Below are positions 10,613 through 21,592 of a DNA stretch of 64,000 nt, piece after piece. Under the pieces are notes generated by a model that saw only the letters and a list, made by a program, of their open reading frames with translations, was not told the origin of the DNA and ran no database searches. Position numbers and translations under genes: made by a program. This stretch comes from Costus lasius (taxonomy: Eukaryota; Streptophyta; Magnoliopsida; Zingiberales; Costaceae): assembly GCA_027563935.2 (NCBI GenBank), contig CM050446.2:25113501-25177500 (forward strand). The letters run 5' to 3'. Numbering within the stretch: the first letter of the stretch is position 1; each line of letters begins with the position of its first letter.

Positions 10613-11469
10613 CTCTTCTCCGGCGGGATCGATGGGCGGACGCGCTCCGAAGGAAAGCTCGGCTGGCGGATGCGCTCGCATACGGCTTGATTTGTGTAGA
10701 CAACTGGCAGACAATCATCTTTCCAATACCGGCGTTGTCTCCTCGCCCTTAAGAACGGAGGCGAGTGGACGAGGAAAAAATAGAGAGCTCGGGGAGCGAA
10801 CTTAGGAAGCAGAGGAGAGCCCATCAGACAAAGAGTGGACAAGAAAACCTCCTTTGGCGAGGAAGACGACTTTAGTGGAAGTCGTTCCCTGTCCGAATCC
10901 GCTCGAAGGAAACGAGAGAGTTTCCTCCTAGGCCAGACAACGACATGGTGGAGGGACGAGTTTGCCCGTGTCCTCATCCACTCTGGCGAGACTTCCTCCA
11001 ATGACCCTGAGTGTCGCTGATAAGAGAAAGATCTGTAAGGGTTTATGTGATAGTGGTATAATTTCAATTCCCGAATTCGATTTCGATTGAGCATGCAATT
11101 CAAGGCAAACGACTGACATGGATTGGGCTGAATTAATTGGGTGTGATAGTGGTATCAGAGCCTCATTCCTGATGAGATGGTGACACAGGGGGACCACTTG
11201 ACTGTGAGTCCAGGAGGTGCTCGGCTTGATCGAGAGCGGGGAACATAGCGTTGTTCCCCAACTTGAGAACTTGCATCAGACCATTGAGGAGCAACGATTA
11301 GAGATTTCCGCACTCCAATGAACATTGGAGGGGTTGGTAGCAAGTGCGTAAGCGGCACACCAAGAGATGTAGGCGGAGCTCGTGGTGTTGCACTTCGCAC
11401 TGGCGCAGGCACAAGGTGGACCTTCTAGGACGGGGGCTTCAATAGAGTAGGCAGCACCAAGAGCCAAAG
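10613..11469 (+). mobile_element. Element H: 5' end of a Ty3 element (LTR end, PBS, gag leader)
   Basis: A tRNA-iMet-type PBS, TGGTATCAGAGCC, lies at 11150-11162. GC-rich sequence to its left (10613-11143) would be the R/U5 part of an LTR. To its right a decayed frame starting MVTQGDHLTVSPGGARLD near 11170 looks like a gag start, with stops soon after. The left part is cut at element D and the right at element B (11470), so the LTR cannot be delimited. It is the oldest layer on this side of the stack. The clade is not determinable beyond a probable chromovirus. Confidence 0.45.
11150..11162 (+). other. Primer-binding site of element H
   Basis: TGGTATCAGAGCC is complementary to the 3' end of plant initiator tRNA-Met, the usual primer of chromoviruses and many copia elements. 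Confidence 0.65.
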
Positions 11470-11539
11470 TGATGGAGGAGAAGATAGCACTGAAGAGGGG
11501 GAAAATCCAGACTCAAAAGCACCCCCAAAATTTTCCCTG

Positions 11540-11850
11540 CAAGCTAAACACGGGTAGGCCATGAAGCCCATCACAGGCGTGACAGCCTCTGCGAAGAACG
11601 AAGGTTACAAGCACGGCAGTGAATAGCTCGGCAAAATTTGGCGACCCCGATCACGGCTGTGAACATGATCACGGGCAAGCCATGATCACCTTGGCAAAAA
11701 AACAAAAAAATCGGTGATTCCATATGCGCACGCAGTCATGGCCGTGAACACCATCACAGCCAGGCCGTGAACACCTCGGCAGATCCTGGAGCGCCTGATC
11801 ACGGCCGTGAACACCATCACGGCCAGGCCGTGATCACCCCTAAAGGTGCC
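11540..11850. repeat. CACGGCCGTGA-type word array in the B LTR
   Basis: Repeated words such as GATCACGGCCGTGAACACC and CATCACGGCCAGGCCGTGA. The arms are again ACGG and CCGT, although B belongs to a different lineage (CRM) from the ATHILA-like elements that share the pattern. Confidence 0.75.
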
Positions 11851-12126
11851 ATTTCACCCCGTCGACCCCGTTTCGACGTGCACAACCCTCCATACCATAT
11901 TTATCCATCCAAGAAGGACCCAAAGGAGCCCAACAAGGTGATAATCCGGCGATCCCAATGCTCAAGTCAACCACCGGATCGCTACATGGGAGTTATTAGC
12001 CCGCTATTGGTCCATATCGCGATATTTCAACCCATGGGCCTTGCAACCCGACCCTCCAAAGGCCCAGCCCAAAATGGTATCACAACCACCTCAACAATAC
12101 GCCTCAAAAGCAAGCCTCCACCGTGA
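11767..12126 (+). pseudogene. LTR-embedded pol C-terminal domain of element B
   Basis: An open frame across the LTR contains RPRFDVHNPPYHIYPSKKD, then PKEPNKVIIRRSQC, then PPDRYMGVISPL. The LTR of A encodes the same string of motifs (RPHFDIHNPPYH, PKEPNKVEVRRSQC, PPDRFIGVISPL) in its own pol frame. Conservation at protein level between two families suggests a real domain; in CRM elements the pol frame is known to extend into the 3' LTR and to carry a targeting (CR) motif. This copy is in the 5' LTR, so it is not itself translatable as pol. Confidence 0.6.
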
Positions 12127-12357
12127 TGAACCAACCAACAATTTTGAAGTTTTGCTACTTTGTCACGGCGTGCTATGAGCTCATCTAACCGCCATACGCT
12201 GCCTCTGTACCAGGAACAACAGGGCATGCGCTAGCTTCAAGAATAGTTGGTAGAAGTTTGTTTCCTTTTTGTCTTATGTAGAAGTCTTGACTACTTTTTG
12301 TTGCAAGAGTAGGTAGTAGTTAGACTTTCTCTTTTGTTGTTCCTTCCCCTCTTGTTC

Positions 12358-12365
12358 TATAAAAG
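12358..12365 (+). promoter_or_regulatory. TATA box in the B LTR
   Basis: TATAAAAG lies in the position matching TATAAAAG of the A LTR (13253-13260, minus), which marks the U3/R boundary region. The flanks CTTGTTC and GAGGAGG are also shared. Confidence 0.65.
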
Positions 12366-12625
12366 AGGAGGATAGGTTACTGAGTTCTTTAGTTCTCTCA
12401 TAGATGGTAGAGTTCTCCTGGTGAGCAGAGTGCCTTCATCTTGTAGGGATCATGGTCGGTGCCTCGATTCTGGCGTGTAAGAGTCGTCGTTGGTGCCTCG
12501 ACTCGAAGTTTATTTCTAGCTTGCTTACAACTTTATAAGAAGTAAATCCCACTGCCTCCGGTAGGTTAGGTTTGCTTATTTTTCAGAAGTTACTTGTTCA
12601 TTTCCGTCGTGTTTCCGCTTCTTCC

Positions 12626-12630
12626 TTCAC
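12626..12630. repeat. Target-site duplication of A, left (TTCAC)
   Basis: TTCAC precedes the terminal TGATGTAGC of the left A LTR and recurs at 42751-42755 after the right LTR. Confidence 0.85.
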
Positions 12631-13252
12631 TGATGTAGCTACTTTAGGAGGGATGGTCCTTAAAGTCGTACTCTAAGATTTTACACAATGCTCGCGAAAA
12701 CGGGAGAGGGTCTTTAGACAAGGGAAGTGAAAATCGCCTCGGAAATGCAGCAGAAACACGATAAAATCAGTGTCGAGTTCGATCGAGCAACACAAATGCG
12801 AAGGAACGCAATGGCACTCAATTACAGAATGTAACACACTAACCTCGTAGCAATTTAGCGCACTCACGCAGCAGATTTTAAGCTCAGCACATCGCAGTGG
12901 GGAGTAGCGGATTCGCAGGGCATAGCTTGCACGCCTATGCGCCTGAAACAAACCAAAGAACAGTGGAACGTCCACGTCTCCGGCGAACGGATACCCGTGG
13001 AAGGATGGAAATCATAACGGAAATGAACATGATGAAATGAAAAGACAGGTGGACCTGACCCACCGGAGCGGTGGGATTTACTTCTTGAAATGCAGGAAAT
13101 CAGGAACAACTTTGGAATCGAGGCGATGTCCTCGACCCGTACAAACTCTGAAGGCGAAGAACCGACTTTGACTTCTACGCGCTGGAGGCTCTCAACTCAC
13201 TAGGGGTGCTCTACCACTAAGAGGACTAAGGAACACAACACCCCAGCCTCCC

Positions 13253-13260
13253 CTTTTATA
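13253..13260 (-). promoter_or_regulatory. TATA box in the A 3' LTR
   Basis: TATAAAAG on the minus strand, followed by GGGAGG; the partner site is at 41744-41751. Confidence 0.6.
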
Positions 13261-13875
13261 GAATAAGTGGGGAGGGAACAAGACAAAATAGAAAAAGACA
13301 AGCTACCTTAACAACTAACTACTCCGGCAGGCCACAAAGGTGGTCAAGCTGCTGCTACAAAACAAAGCAAAACAAACATCTACCTAATATTCTATGAAGC
13401 TGGCGCATGGTCTTCTGGACTTCGTACGGAGGCGGTTGGGTGGTCAGACGCGCTCGGAGCATATCGCGACAAAGCAGCAGAACTTGGACGTCATGGGCTG
13501 GGTTACAACGGATGTGGCGCGCTCTTGGGCCGTGTTGCTAAGATGACTGCGCGGCCCCTCCGGTGTTGAGCCTTCAGGTGGACATCCGCCCATGCCCTTG
13601 GGCGGAAGGGCTTCGGTGTGGATCGACAATGGGCTGATAACTCCTACGAAGCGGTCTAGCGGTCTAGAAGTGCATTGAGATCGTCATACCTCGACCTTGT
13701 TGGGCTCCTTTGGGTCCTCCATGGATGATTTGACATGGTACGGAGGGTTATGGACGAAACAGGGTCGAGGGGGTAGATTTGCAGCTTCAGGGGAAGTCAC
13801 GGTCTGGCTGTGGCATTTTCCTCAGGTGTGACTTCGCCTGCGTCGAGAATCGCCAGTTTCCTCAAGTGAATCAAA

Positions 13876-14121
13876 ATCCACATAATGTTCCACTGCCCGC
13901 CCCGCAACACTAGTCTCGGGGTGTGACTTTTGCAACAGTTCCTGGACAGTATCAACATCCGTGCGAAAATCCACAGAATGTTCCGCGGCCTGCCCCGTGA
14001 CATTGGTCTCGGGGTATGACTTCTGCACCAGTTTCTGGACTGCATCAACATCCGTGCAGAAATCCATAGACTGTTCCGCGGCCTGCCCCGCGACATTGGT
14101 CTCGGGGTGTGACTTCTGCAT
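13876..14121 (-). repeat. Three tandem 93-bp (31-codon) repeats in the A 3' LTR
   Basis: The units read KSHPETNVAG...DVDAVQKLVQ, KSYPETNVTG...DVDTVQELLQ and a partial KSHPETSVAGRAVEH. Unit length is a multiple of three and the frame is kept. The same three units occur at about 42375-42620 in the right LTR. Confidence 0.8.
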
Positions 14122-14693
14122 GGAAAATTTGTGGGACGCGGTTGGGCCCAAGTTTACTTCTTCCGTGATAGTTTGGTTGCTGGATTTTGCAGGAAGCACT
14201 GGGTGTGATTCTGGTCGCTGGGTGCGCTGTGATTCTCGCTGTGTTGCTCCTGCATTAGCTTCCGCTGCGCGCTCTGAGGGGTTCTCCTCCGGAGAACTAG
14301 GGGGTACAGGTTCGTCGGGGTCTGATGGCTCCTCCTAAGGACCGTAGAAAGGAAGCAGATCCACCACGTTGAAGACGGGGTGGAGGTCCATGTCCTCGGG
14401 TAGGTCCAGCACATAGGCGTTGGAGCCGATCCGCCGCACCACCGCACCACCGCATAGGGCCCCATGTAACGTGGCCGGAACTTAAAATGAGCCCTGTTTG
14501 AAACTCGCTCGGGGTGGATGCGCACCGTCACCAACTCACCCACAGAAACATGATGTGGCCTACGGTGCTCGTTAGCCTTCATTGCATTATGAGTGTTGCC
14601 CAAAAAGATACGATGCCGAACTTCGTCATGCAAACTAGCTACATGCTGGGCAAAGGAATATGCATGCTCAGAAAAACGGGACTCCAGGGGTAG

Positions 14694-14698
14694 GTCAT
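14694..14698. repeat. Target-site duplication of E, left (GTCAT)
   Basis: GTCAT precedes TGATGTGTTGC of the E 5' LTR and recurs at 36688-36692. It lies inside the integrase frame of A. Confidence 0.95.
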
Positions 14699-14944
14699 TG
14701 ATGTGTTGCATTTACATCGTGTTTTTGCCTATGTTTTAGATCATATTTTGGGCTTATTTACATGATTTTGTGTTACTTTTAGTGTTTTTATCTTACTTTG
14801 CATAGAATCTTCACTTTTCTTAGTTTTTATGAAAATATAGGTAAAATGGCATTAAAACGAAGGATTTTGAGAGTTTTGAAGTTAAGACACGATTACCGAG
14901 GAGATCACGAGCCTACCCGTCAAATTTGAAGCGAAAACAGTGAA

Positions 14945-15165
14945 GAACGAGACATTTACGGCCTTGGCCGTAATTATGGATTCAGCCGTAAACGCGATGT
15001 TGAGCGAGAGGTGAAAATCGGTTAAGTGTCGGAATGAACAGAAACTTTCACGGGTGAGGCCATAATTCCATCACGGACCGTGAAACTTTCTGTGACCGAA
15101 GACCATTGAGCACAGAAACACTCACGGCCTCAGCCGTGAACTCATCACGGGCCGTAAAAACTTCC
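14945..15165. repeat. ACGG...CCGT word array in the E 5' LTR
   Basis: TTTACGGCCTTGGCCGTAATT, CACGGACCGTGAA, CACGGCCTCAGCCGTGAA and CACGGGCCGTAA follow one another, placed about 100 bases upstream of the TATA box. The matching array is at 35475-35680. Confidence 0.8.
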
Positions 15166-15262
15166 GCCCAACGAGTTTTCCACTCGTTTCTCACTCGTTT
15201 CGAACTGGGTTTGAGCCAAACTTTGCAGAATCGTTCCTTGATGGGTTCTAGACCGGTCCAGC

Positions 15263-15270
15263 TATAAAAG
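15263..15270 (+). promoter_or_regulatory. TATA box of the E 5' LTR
   Basis: TATAAAAG preceded by CCAGC. The 3' LTR has lost this segment (see findings). Confidence 0.6.
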
Positions 15271-16191
15271 ATCAAATTTTGATCGGGTTTAGGGGGCTTC
15301 TACGCATGAAAACAAATGGAGGCGGCGGTGATGGCGAGAATAGATTCTACGGCAGAAAACGAATAGGAAAGCCGCGCAAAGGAAGAATTAGAAGGTTGAT
15401 CTTCGTCTCTAGATTGAAGGGAAGCCTTTCTACTATCTTATCTAGCGATTTCTTGTATTTTCATTGAGTTTCCATACGATTTTCATCAATGAACATGCTG
15501 TTTGTTATGAACATGAACGTGTGAACCCTATTTTGTGGATTTGGGGAGTAGCCCATTGATTTATTTTTGAATTACATCTTTTGTATGAATCTTTGTTAAG
15601 AATATTACTGATTTGATTTGATTAGAATTGTACGTATCTCGCTTTAATACTCTGGCCAAGTTTTATTGCGTTTGAGACGTTGCGAGAAGGACCGAGAGGT
15701 GAATCGCGACGTCAGATCTATTCTTTTCAAACCTGTGAATCCAATCACGAGAGTAGTTCGGATTTACTTGAAGGATGAACATGGTTTTTCATAGAACTTA
15801 AAGGATCTAATTGCGTTAATTGTCACGATAGTAGGGAATTAACGTAATTAGGTACCAGATTAAGCTTCGAGAGGAGGTTATCTGTACCTTAGGAAAAACC
15901 CCTTTCAAAACTATAATTTTCTGATCAAAGATTTATTTTTACTAAATTCATAATCATCAATGTTGTGAAACCCTGAGTCCTGATTTTATCTGAATTGATT
16001 TTTAGCCAAAACACTAAAACCACCTTTTTGTTTTCTTACATTAGAAGTTTTCAAAACAAAAATCACATTTTGAATCGTCTAGATATAGATCGATCGTGTA
16101 ATCGGTACTTGACCGCCAGATCCTTGTTGGGAACGATAATCTTTTTATTACTTCGATAAATCCGTGCACTTGTAGATCGCTATCAAGTTTT

Positions 16192-16210
16192 TGGCGCCGT
16201 TGCCGGGGAC
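16192..16210 (+). other. Primer-binding site of E
   Basis: TGGCGCCGTTGCCGGGGAC, six bases after the LTR end, is the PBS type used by ATHILA/Tat Ty3 elements (complementary to a tRNA-Asp 3' end). Confidence 0.9.
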
Positions 16211-16349
16211 TATGGATAGTTAATATTAACTAATTTATAAGTTCGGAGATTAGACATTTTTCCTTTCTTTTGCTTTATATTAGTTTTTACTGTTTTCTTT
16301 TTATTGGTGACTTACACGTTGTATACCCAGAAATTCTCGAACAGGTGCT

Positions 16350-18568
16350 TTGTTTCCAGAAGACCCAGAAATTGAACGCACTTTTCGCCTTCGAAGGAGA
16401 TTGCAATTCGAGACTAGAAAGAATTCTGAAAAAGGAGAGATGGCGGAAAACAACCACAATCAATCTTTGAGGGACTTCGCAGCACCAAATGTACAAGGGT
16501 TCAATTCGAGCATCGTTCGACCTAACGTAGAGGCGAACAACTTCGAGTTAAAGTCAGCGCTGATGACGATGGTCCAGCAAAATCAATTCGGGGTTCCCCA
16601 AATCAGGACACAAATCTTCATTTAGCCATTTTTCTTGAATACTGCGATACAGTTAAAATAAACGGAGTTTCATCTGATGCTATAAGACTAAGACTAATTC
16701 TATTTTCTCTCAGGGACCGTGCTAGAGCTTGGTTGTATTCGATGCCAGCAGGATCATTCACCACTTGAGAACATCTATCCAGGGTATTTTTGAACAAATA
16801 TTTTCCACCGAGCAAAACTGTTCATCTGCGCAATAGAATCACGTGCTTTTCACAGCAAGAGGGAGAATCGTTGTACGACGCTTGGGAAAGATTCAAGGAA
16901 CTCCAGCGCATGTGCCCACACCATGGACTTCAGGACTGGGTTTTAATCCAAATCTTTTACAATGGATTGGATTATAACACCAAATTGATGGTGGACGCTG
17001 TAGTAGGAGGAACAATTATGAGCAAGAACGTGGAAGAGGCAACTGCTCTTCTGGAGGATATGGCCATGAACCATAACCACTGGTCAGGTGAGTGGAACGC
17101 TGCCTCCACGGGATTTGGTAAGTATCACAATGATTCCTTGACATCACTGGCGGCTAAGGTAGATTCTTTATTTCAGAAGATTGATTCTTTATCTTTTTCA
17201 TCAAGTTCAGTTAATGCGGTTTCTTGTGATGTATGTGGTGTAACAGAGCACAATGCGTATGAATGTCAAATCATAACGTCTTCACAAGAGGAATCAAATC
17301 AAGAGCAAGCAAATGCTGTGGAGAATTACAATCAGAGACCTGCGAATGACCCGTTTTCTGCAACATACAACCCAGGATGGAGGAACCACCCAAACTTGTC
17401 CTACAAGCAAAATCAAAGGCGAGTACCTCCTCAATATTCTCAGCAGAATAATAGGCCACCACCGGGTTTCCAGCCAAGACAATATGGGCAGCCCCAAAAG
17501 TCAGATTATGAGACCATGCTGGAGGTTGTTATGACACAATACAAGAGAACTGATGACCTTGTTGACCAGATCAAGCAACTGACATCTAGTGTACAAGCCC
17601 TGACCACCCACAACAAGATGTTGGAGAATCAGATTGCACAGCAAGCTAGCACTACTAGCAGACCTCCGGGGAGACTACCAGGACAGCCTGAGATGAATCC
17701 CAGGGAGCACATCAACGCGGTCACAGTAATGAATGTCGAGTATAACGAGCAACCTGAAGAACCTATTGTGGAGTCTATTGATCAGTCTGCAAGCATTGTC
17801 TTTTATATGGAGTACTACAAGGAGATAAGGGAGGAAGAGAAATATGTAGGCCCGCCTGCATATGTCCCTCCAATTCCTTTTCCCCAGAGGTTGTTTAGAA
17901 CAGAACAGAGAAAACATGATATTGGTAAGCCAAAGATAGAGAAAGACCAGGTAAGTCAGAATATTGAAATAACAAAGGTAAGAGATCCTGTGAATATTTC
18001 AATTCCATGCAAGATTGGCAAATTTTCTGTTGAACATGCTTTGTGTGACATAGGAGCTAGTATTAGCTTGTTACCATCACATTTGATTGAGAAAATAGGA
18101 AACGGGGAGCTTAAACCTACCGACACTTACATTCAATTCGCTAATGGTTTTAATCAGCAACCGATTGATATATTAGAAAATGTAACAGTTCAAATTGATA
18201 ATTTTTCTATTGTTACTAATTTTATGGTTGTTAGTATGAAAGAAAATGTTAAGTTTCCTGTCATTCTAGGAAGACCATTTTTAGCAAGCACTGGAGCTAT
18301 AATTGACATGTTGCAAGAAAAGCTTGCTCTGAATTTGAATACTAGCAAGTTGGTCTTCGATTTTTCAACAGAAACTAATAGAATTAATTTTGCAGATTCC
18401 GATCAATTTCCAGAAATGAAGGAGGACAATTTTGATAGAGGAAGTGATTTTGAAGTTGATAGACATCTCTCAGCAAATCGGGAAAAGCATAAAAGGGATG
18501 AGTTGATGGAGGCCGAGACATGGACGCTACCTAGAGCATTAGGGTTAAATCTGTATAATGAATTATAG
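16350..18568 (+). pseudogene. gag-protease polyprotein of element E
   Basis: It starts near MFPEDPEIERTFRLRRR, a usual ATHILA gag opening, followed by SLRDFAAPNVQGFNSSI. A frameshift lies near 16610 and a TGA near 16767 (a Trp codon in relatives). From 16790 it is open for 592 codons. Capsid blocks include NKYFPPSKT and YDAWERFKELQRMCP, then a zinc knuckle CDVCGVTEHNAYEC (CX2CX4HX4C) near 17230. The aspartic protease follows, with catalytic CDIGASISLLPS near 18050 and VILGRPFLASTGAIIDM near 18265. The frame ends with an acidic tail; no RT follows. Protease activity would process gag; the long open frame suggests selection until recently. Confidence 0.9.
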
Positions 18569-18673
18569 AGGCGTGAGGAGCAACAATTGCCAATCATCCA
18601 CTGCGCCTCGTACCCACCAGAAGGGTCATGAACATTGCTTTGGTCGAGCTAAAGACCATAAACAAGCGCTACC

Positions 18674-18687
18674 TGGGAGGCAACCCA
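18674..18687 (+). other. Post-protease hairpin of E (TGGGAGGCAACCCA)
   Basis: TGGG and CCCA enclose AGGCAA. The upstream context is GCTAAAGACC and AAGCGCTACC. It is the plus-strand counterpart of 9021-9034 in D. Confidence 0.75.
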
Positions 18688-18904
18688 AAGGCTTTGAAAT
18701 TTCATTAATCTCAGCATGTTTTTCTTTTCTAAGTTTTGATTCTTTTTATTGTAATTCATAGGGTTTACCTTTTAAGTTTTATTTCGTATTTTGTTGGTGT
18801 TATCTGATGAACTCTTTTATATAAAAATTCTTCTAAAACTGGTGTTTTATGTGCAGGAATTTTTAGAAATTTTTGGAGATTTTTCTGATGACAATCCAAG
18901 TCAA

Positions 18905-19090
18905 AACGCGACCTTTACGGGTGAAGCCGTAATTATCGCACAGCCGTAATTGCAAATATGACTGAGTTCAGCTGAGTACTGCACACTAAAGAGGGTTTAC
19001 GGCCAGAGCCGTAACATCTTTACGGACCGTAAGTTCTAACGGGTCGACTTAAACGGCGAAGTTAGGGTTTTACGCCCACGCTCGTAATTC
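18905..19090. repeat. ACGG...CCGT word array in the E spacer
   Basis: TTTACGGGTGAAGCCGTAAT, TTTACGGCCAGAGCCGTAA and TTTACGGACCGTAA follow one another, again starting about 220 bases after the hairpin. Confidence 0.75.
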
Positions 19091-19462
19091 GCCGATTTTC
19101 GACGATTTCTTCCACGAGCAGCGACAAAACCCTCCCACTAGCTTTCCTCCACCTCCAAAGAGTGTGTTCCGACGATCTTTCGCCGGATTTCCACCAGAAA
19201 ACTTCGAGAACCACTGTTCATCTGCTGAGTCGCCACCGTTTGTTTTTCAACCGATTTAGGCCCGATTAGTGCACAGTTCCATGAGTTTGCTCTGCTCTAG
19301 CTTGTGATTCATCAATTACACTTGGAATTCATTCATTTTGCATCGATTTAGAGTTGTTTTGATTTGATTTTCGGGACGATCCCACGCGTGCCTTTACGGT
19401 CAAGACTTGTGGTTACTGTAGCATCACGGTTCTTGAGTTAGATTTGCATATTTTGTGTTGTT

Positions 19463-19727
19463 TTGATCGGGATGATGGCATCGAGGAGGTCCATGAGGTC
19501 TAGGCCCTATGGGGCAGTAATGAAGAGTAGATATCCCGGACCAGCACCACGTTTCATCTATAGGATGGTTCCCGGGGTTTGCCCGGAGAGATTTGAGCGT
19601 ATAGTGTATTCAGACTCGGAGCCTGAGACCCAGGCACATATACCAGAGGCTCCGAGGACATCTTCAGTGGCCAGCACATCACAGACAGTAGTGCCAGAGC
19701 TTGTTAGTTCTCCAGAGTTGGAGTTTT
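19463..19727 (+). pseudogene. ATHILA ORF-1 of E, 5' part
   Basis: The frame MIGMMASRRSMRSRPYGAV..., with a basic N-terminus and then an acidic Ser/Pro-rich stretch, is cut at 19727 by the copia insertion. It resumes near 31613. The start codon choice between 19463, 19472 and 19475 is open. Confidence 0.65.
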
Positions 19728-21574
19728 TGTTGGGAAACCCCGGGGACATTTTATAATTTTTTAGAATCATAGACATACATACATACATTGCACAGCGGAA
19801 GAATGTCCCCGAGACAGGCTGGTCCCAAAAACCTAGTGAAGATCGCAAGCAAGAGAGTCGACACGATGAGTTAGGAAATACCTTAAGAGCGGTTTGGAGT
19901 GATGCCGATGTAGGCGCCCAAGTGTGCGCCCTCTGTAGTCTCACACACACGGATCTCTTGAGTCCTCTTCTTCCACGCACAGTGCTAGCCTCGGGAAGAA
20001 GATCCAAGCCTTAGGGAGATGCTCCACTTCACTTGCGCCACCAAGAGGAAAGGATGCGCCAAGAGAAAAAGGAACCAAGTCAAGCCGCCAAGCACCAAAA
20101 CTCCTTGCGCCAAGAGGAAAGGAGGGAGAAGCTTGCGGCTATGGAAGAAGGAAGAGGAAGTTGCGCCCTTGCTCCTAGCTCTCGCCCCTCTTCTTGTGTT
20201 CACGCCTCCAAGGATGAATCACCACCTGTAAGAGGGGCAACTAGGGTCACATATATATAGGGCAAGAGGCGGTTAAGGGAAGGGCCAAGATCATGACAAG
20301 TGTAGGGCTAGGATGAGGAGGTTTGAGACAAGGAAAGTCTCCAAGACTTTACCATAAGCTCCATTCAACCTATCCATAATTGCCTAAATACCATATCAGC
20401 CCAAGACATGCCTTAGAGGCATTCATACCATCAAGGGAGAAGGGCTAGGCGCCAATTGCTTCCTTAATGAAGCAATTATGCCACCCTAACCCCATTATGC
20501 CCCTTAGGCGCCAATGGGGTTGGGCTTCTCCCCATTATACCCTTTTAGCCTCTTATCTCTTCATGAGAACTTGTTATTGGGCCTCATTGGATAATGAGCT
20601 AGCCCAAACTTCATCCCATGGGTTGATTAAGCATTTGGATCCAATCCAATTCAACCCTAATCCACATGTGATCAATTATAGTCAAATACGGGTCAACCTG
20701 CCAAAAATGAAGTTTGGCTCTAATAACATTCTTCCATATCATCAGGCCCATTGGCGCTGATGAAATCTCCCAATTAGATCCGAGTTATCCAATAACTCGA
20801 TCATAAGGCTTCCCGATCAATACGAGAACTCAAGTATCAAGGTGTGCGACCCTGTAGGTTCCTTTGACGCTGGCAGTGTTGACCAAAGGTCACCACAAGC
20901 AGTGAGTGGCACCTAGCAGTGCATCGCTGCTACCCAGGTCATTGGAATGGATATCAACATCGACATCCCCATCATCGCAACTAGGTATAGATGCATTACA
21001 GTCTCTTTGCCGAACTGATATCCGATTGGACAAGTGTGTCACCACTTGTTTTCATCTAATCTCATGGCTATGACTAAAACAGGATCTCACCTGGGTATGG
21101 CCATACACTTTCAGTCATAGAACCATAGAGGAGCTCCATGGATATCATACTTCCCTAAGGAAGGGGCAAATCCTATGTCTGTCCATTGACCTTCTCATAT
21201 GGGTCGTGACATGCTCAATGACAACCGTTATGACCTCCCAACTACGGCGAGGTGTTAGGTTGTATCAAAGCAAGTCCCTAACCACATAGAATGATCAATG
21301 ACCAAGGGATCAATGCATCTCCTGTCACTTGTGAGGATAACTTATGACACCAAGTCTCACAAGTATCATAGCTGTCCCATATCCACTAAGGTACATCGAC
21401 TGGGGGCTATAGTTTGAGCACAGATCCAATCTGTCTCCAGGGATATTATCATGTTAATACATATGCGCAGATGTAATCAAACATACATAATGACAATGCC
21501 AGAATGATATAAATATCAAAGTCAAGTAGTACATAAGTGGACCAAAACTAGGTCCTAGGGCATATACACCAACA
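19728..21574 (-). repeat. C1 3' LTR
   Basis: TGTTGGGAAACCCC...TATACACCAACA. It differs from 27170-29117 mainly by a missing segment of about 100 bases near 21357, between two short ACCAAGTC/CAGTCTCACAAGT-type repeats. It contains two GCGCCAAGAGGAAAGGA words near 20048 and 20109. Confidence 0.95.
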
Positions 21575-21592
21575 ATCTCTCACTTGCACTAA

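Larger units (their letters stand above)
11470..12630 (+). repeat. Element B 5' LTR, first part
   Basis: Homologous to the A LTR read on the minus strand from about 13760 down to 13010: AACCCTCC[AG]TACCAT, GACCCAAAGGAGCCCAACAAGGT and GAAGTAAATCCCAC occur in the same order. It is cut by element A at 12630. Bases 11540-11850 carry an ACGG/CCGT-type word array where A instead has its 93-bp repeats. Confidence 0.75.
12631..14257 (-). repeat. Element A 3' LTR (left)
   Basis: Runs from TGATGTAGC to CCTGCATTA (the partner ends CCTGCATCA). It holds TATAAAAG at 13253-13260 (minus) and three 93-bp repeats near 13876-14121. Similarity to 41122-42750 extends through the whole length and stops at both ends. 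Confidence 0.9.
13444..14698 (-). pseudogene. Element A integrase C-terminus and pol extension into the 3' LTR
   Basis: The frame resumes the integrase cut by E with LPLESRFSEHAYSFAQHV, continues through FKFRPRYMGPYAVVRW and VFNVVDLLPFYGP (the C-terminal integrase core), meets a TAG at 14335-14337, then stays open across the LTR boundary at 14257. Inside the LTR it encodes an acidic Ser/Pro linker, three 31-residue repeats beginning KSHPETNVAGQAAEQ, and the block shared with B (HNPPYH, DPKEPNKVEV, GVISPLSIH), ending at 13444. Two further TGA codons occur (13822-13824 and in the RRSQC block); the right LTR has Arg codons at both. The extension is probably the targeting region typical of CRM elements. 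Confidence 0.75.
14699..16185 (+). repeat. Element E 5' LTR
   Basis: TGATGTGTTGC...GATCGCTATCA, 1487 bp. TATAAAAG is at 15263-15270. Its U5 block GTGCACTTGTAGATCGC is shared in degenerate form with D, F and G. Confidence 0.95.
18569..19462 (+). other. Spacer of E between protease and ORF-1
   Basis: Contains the hairpin module (18674-18687) and the word array (18905-19090). No frame resembles RT, RNase H or integrase. The layout is the same as in D. Confidence 0.75.

Noticed and set aside
19558..20007. Open frames of 70-150 codons inside the copia LTRs, repeated at 27087-27702
   Set aside because: They lie in LTR sequence, exist on both strands, match no family and are repeated only because the LTR is repeated.
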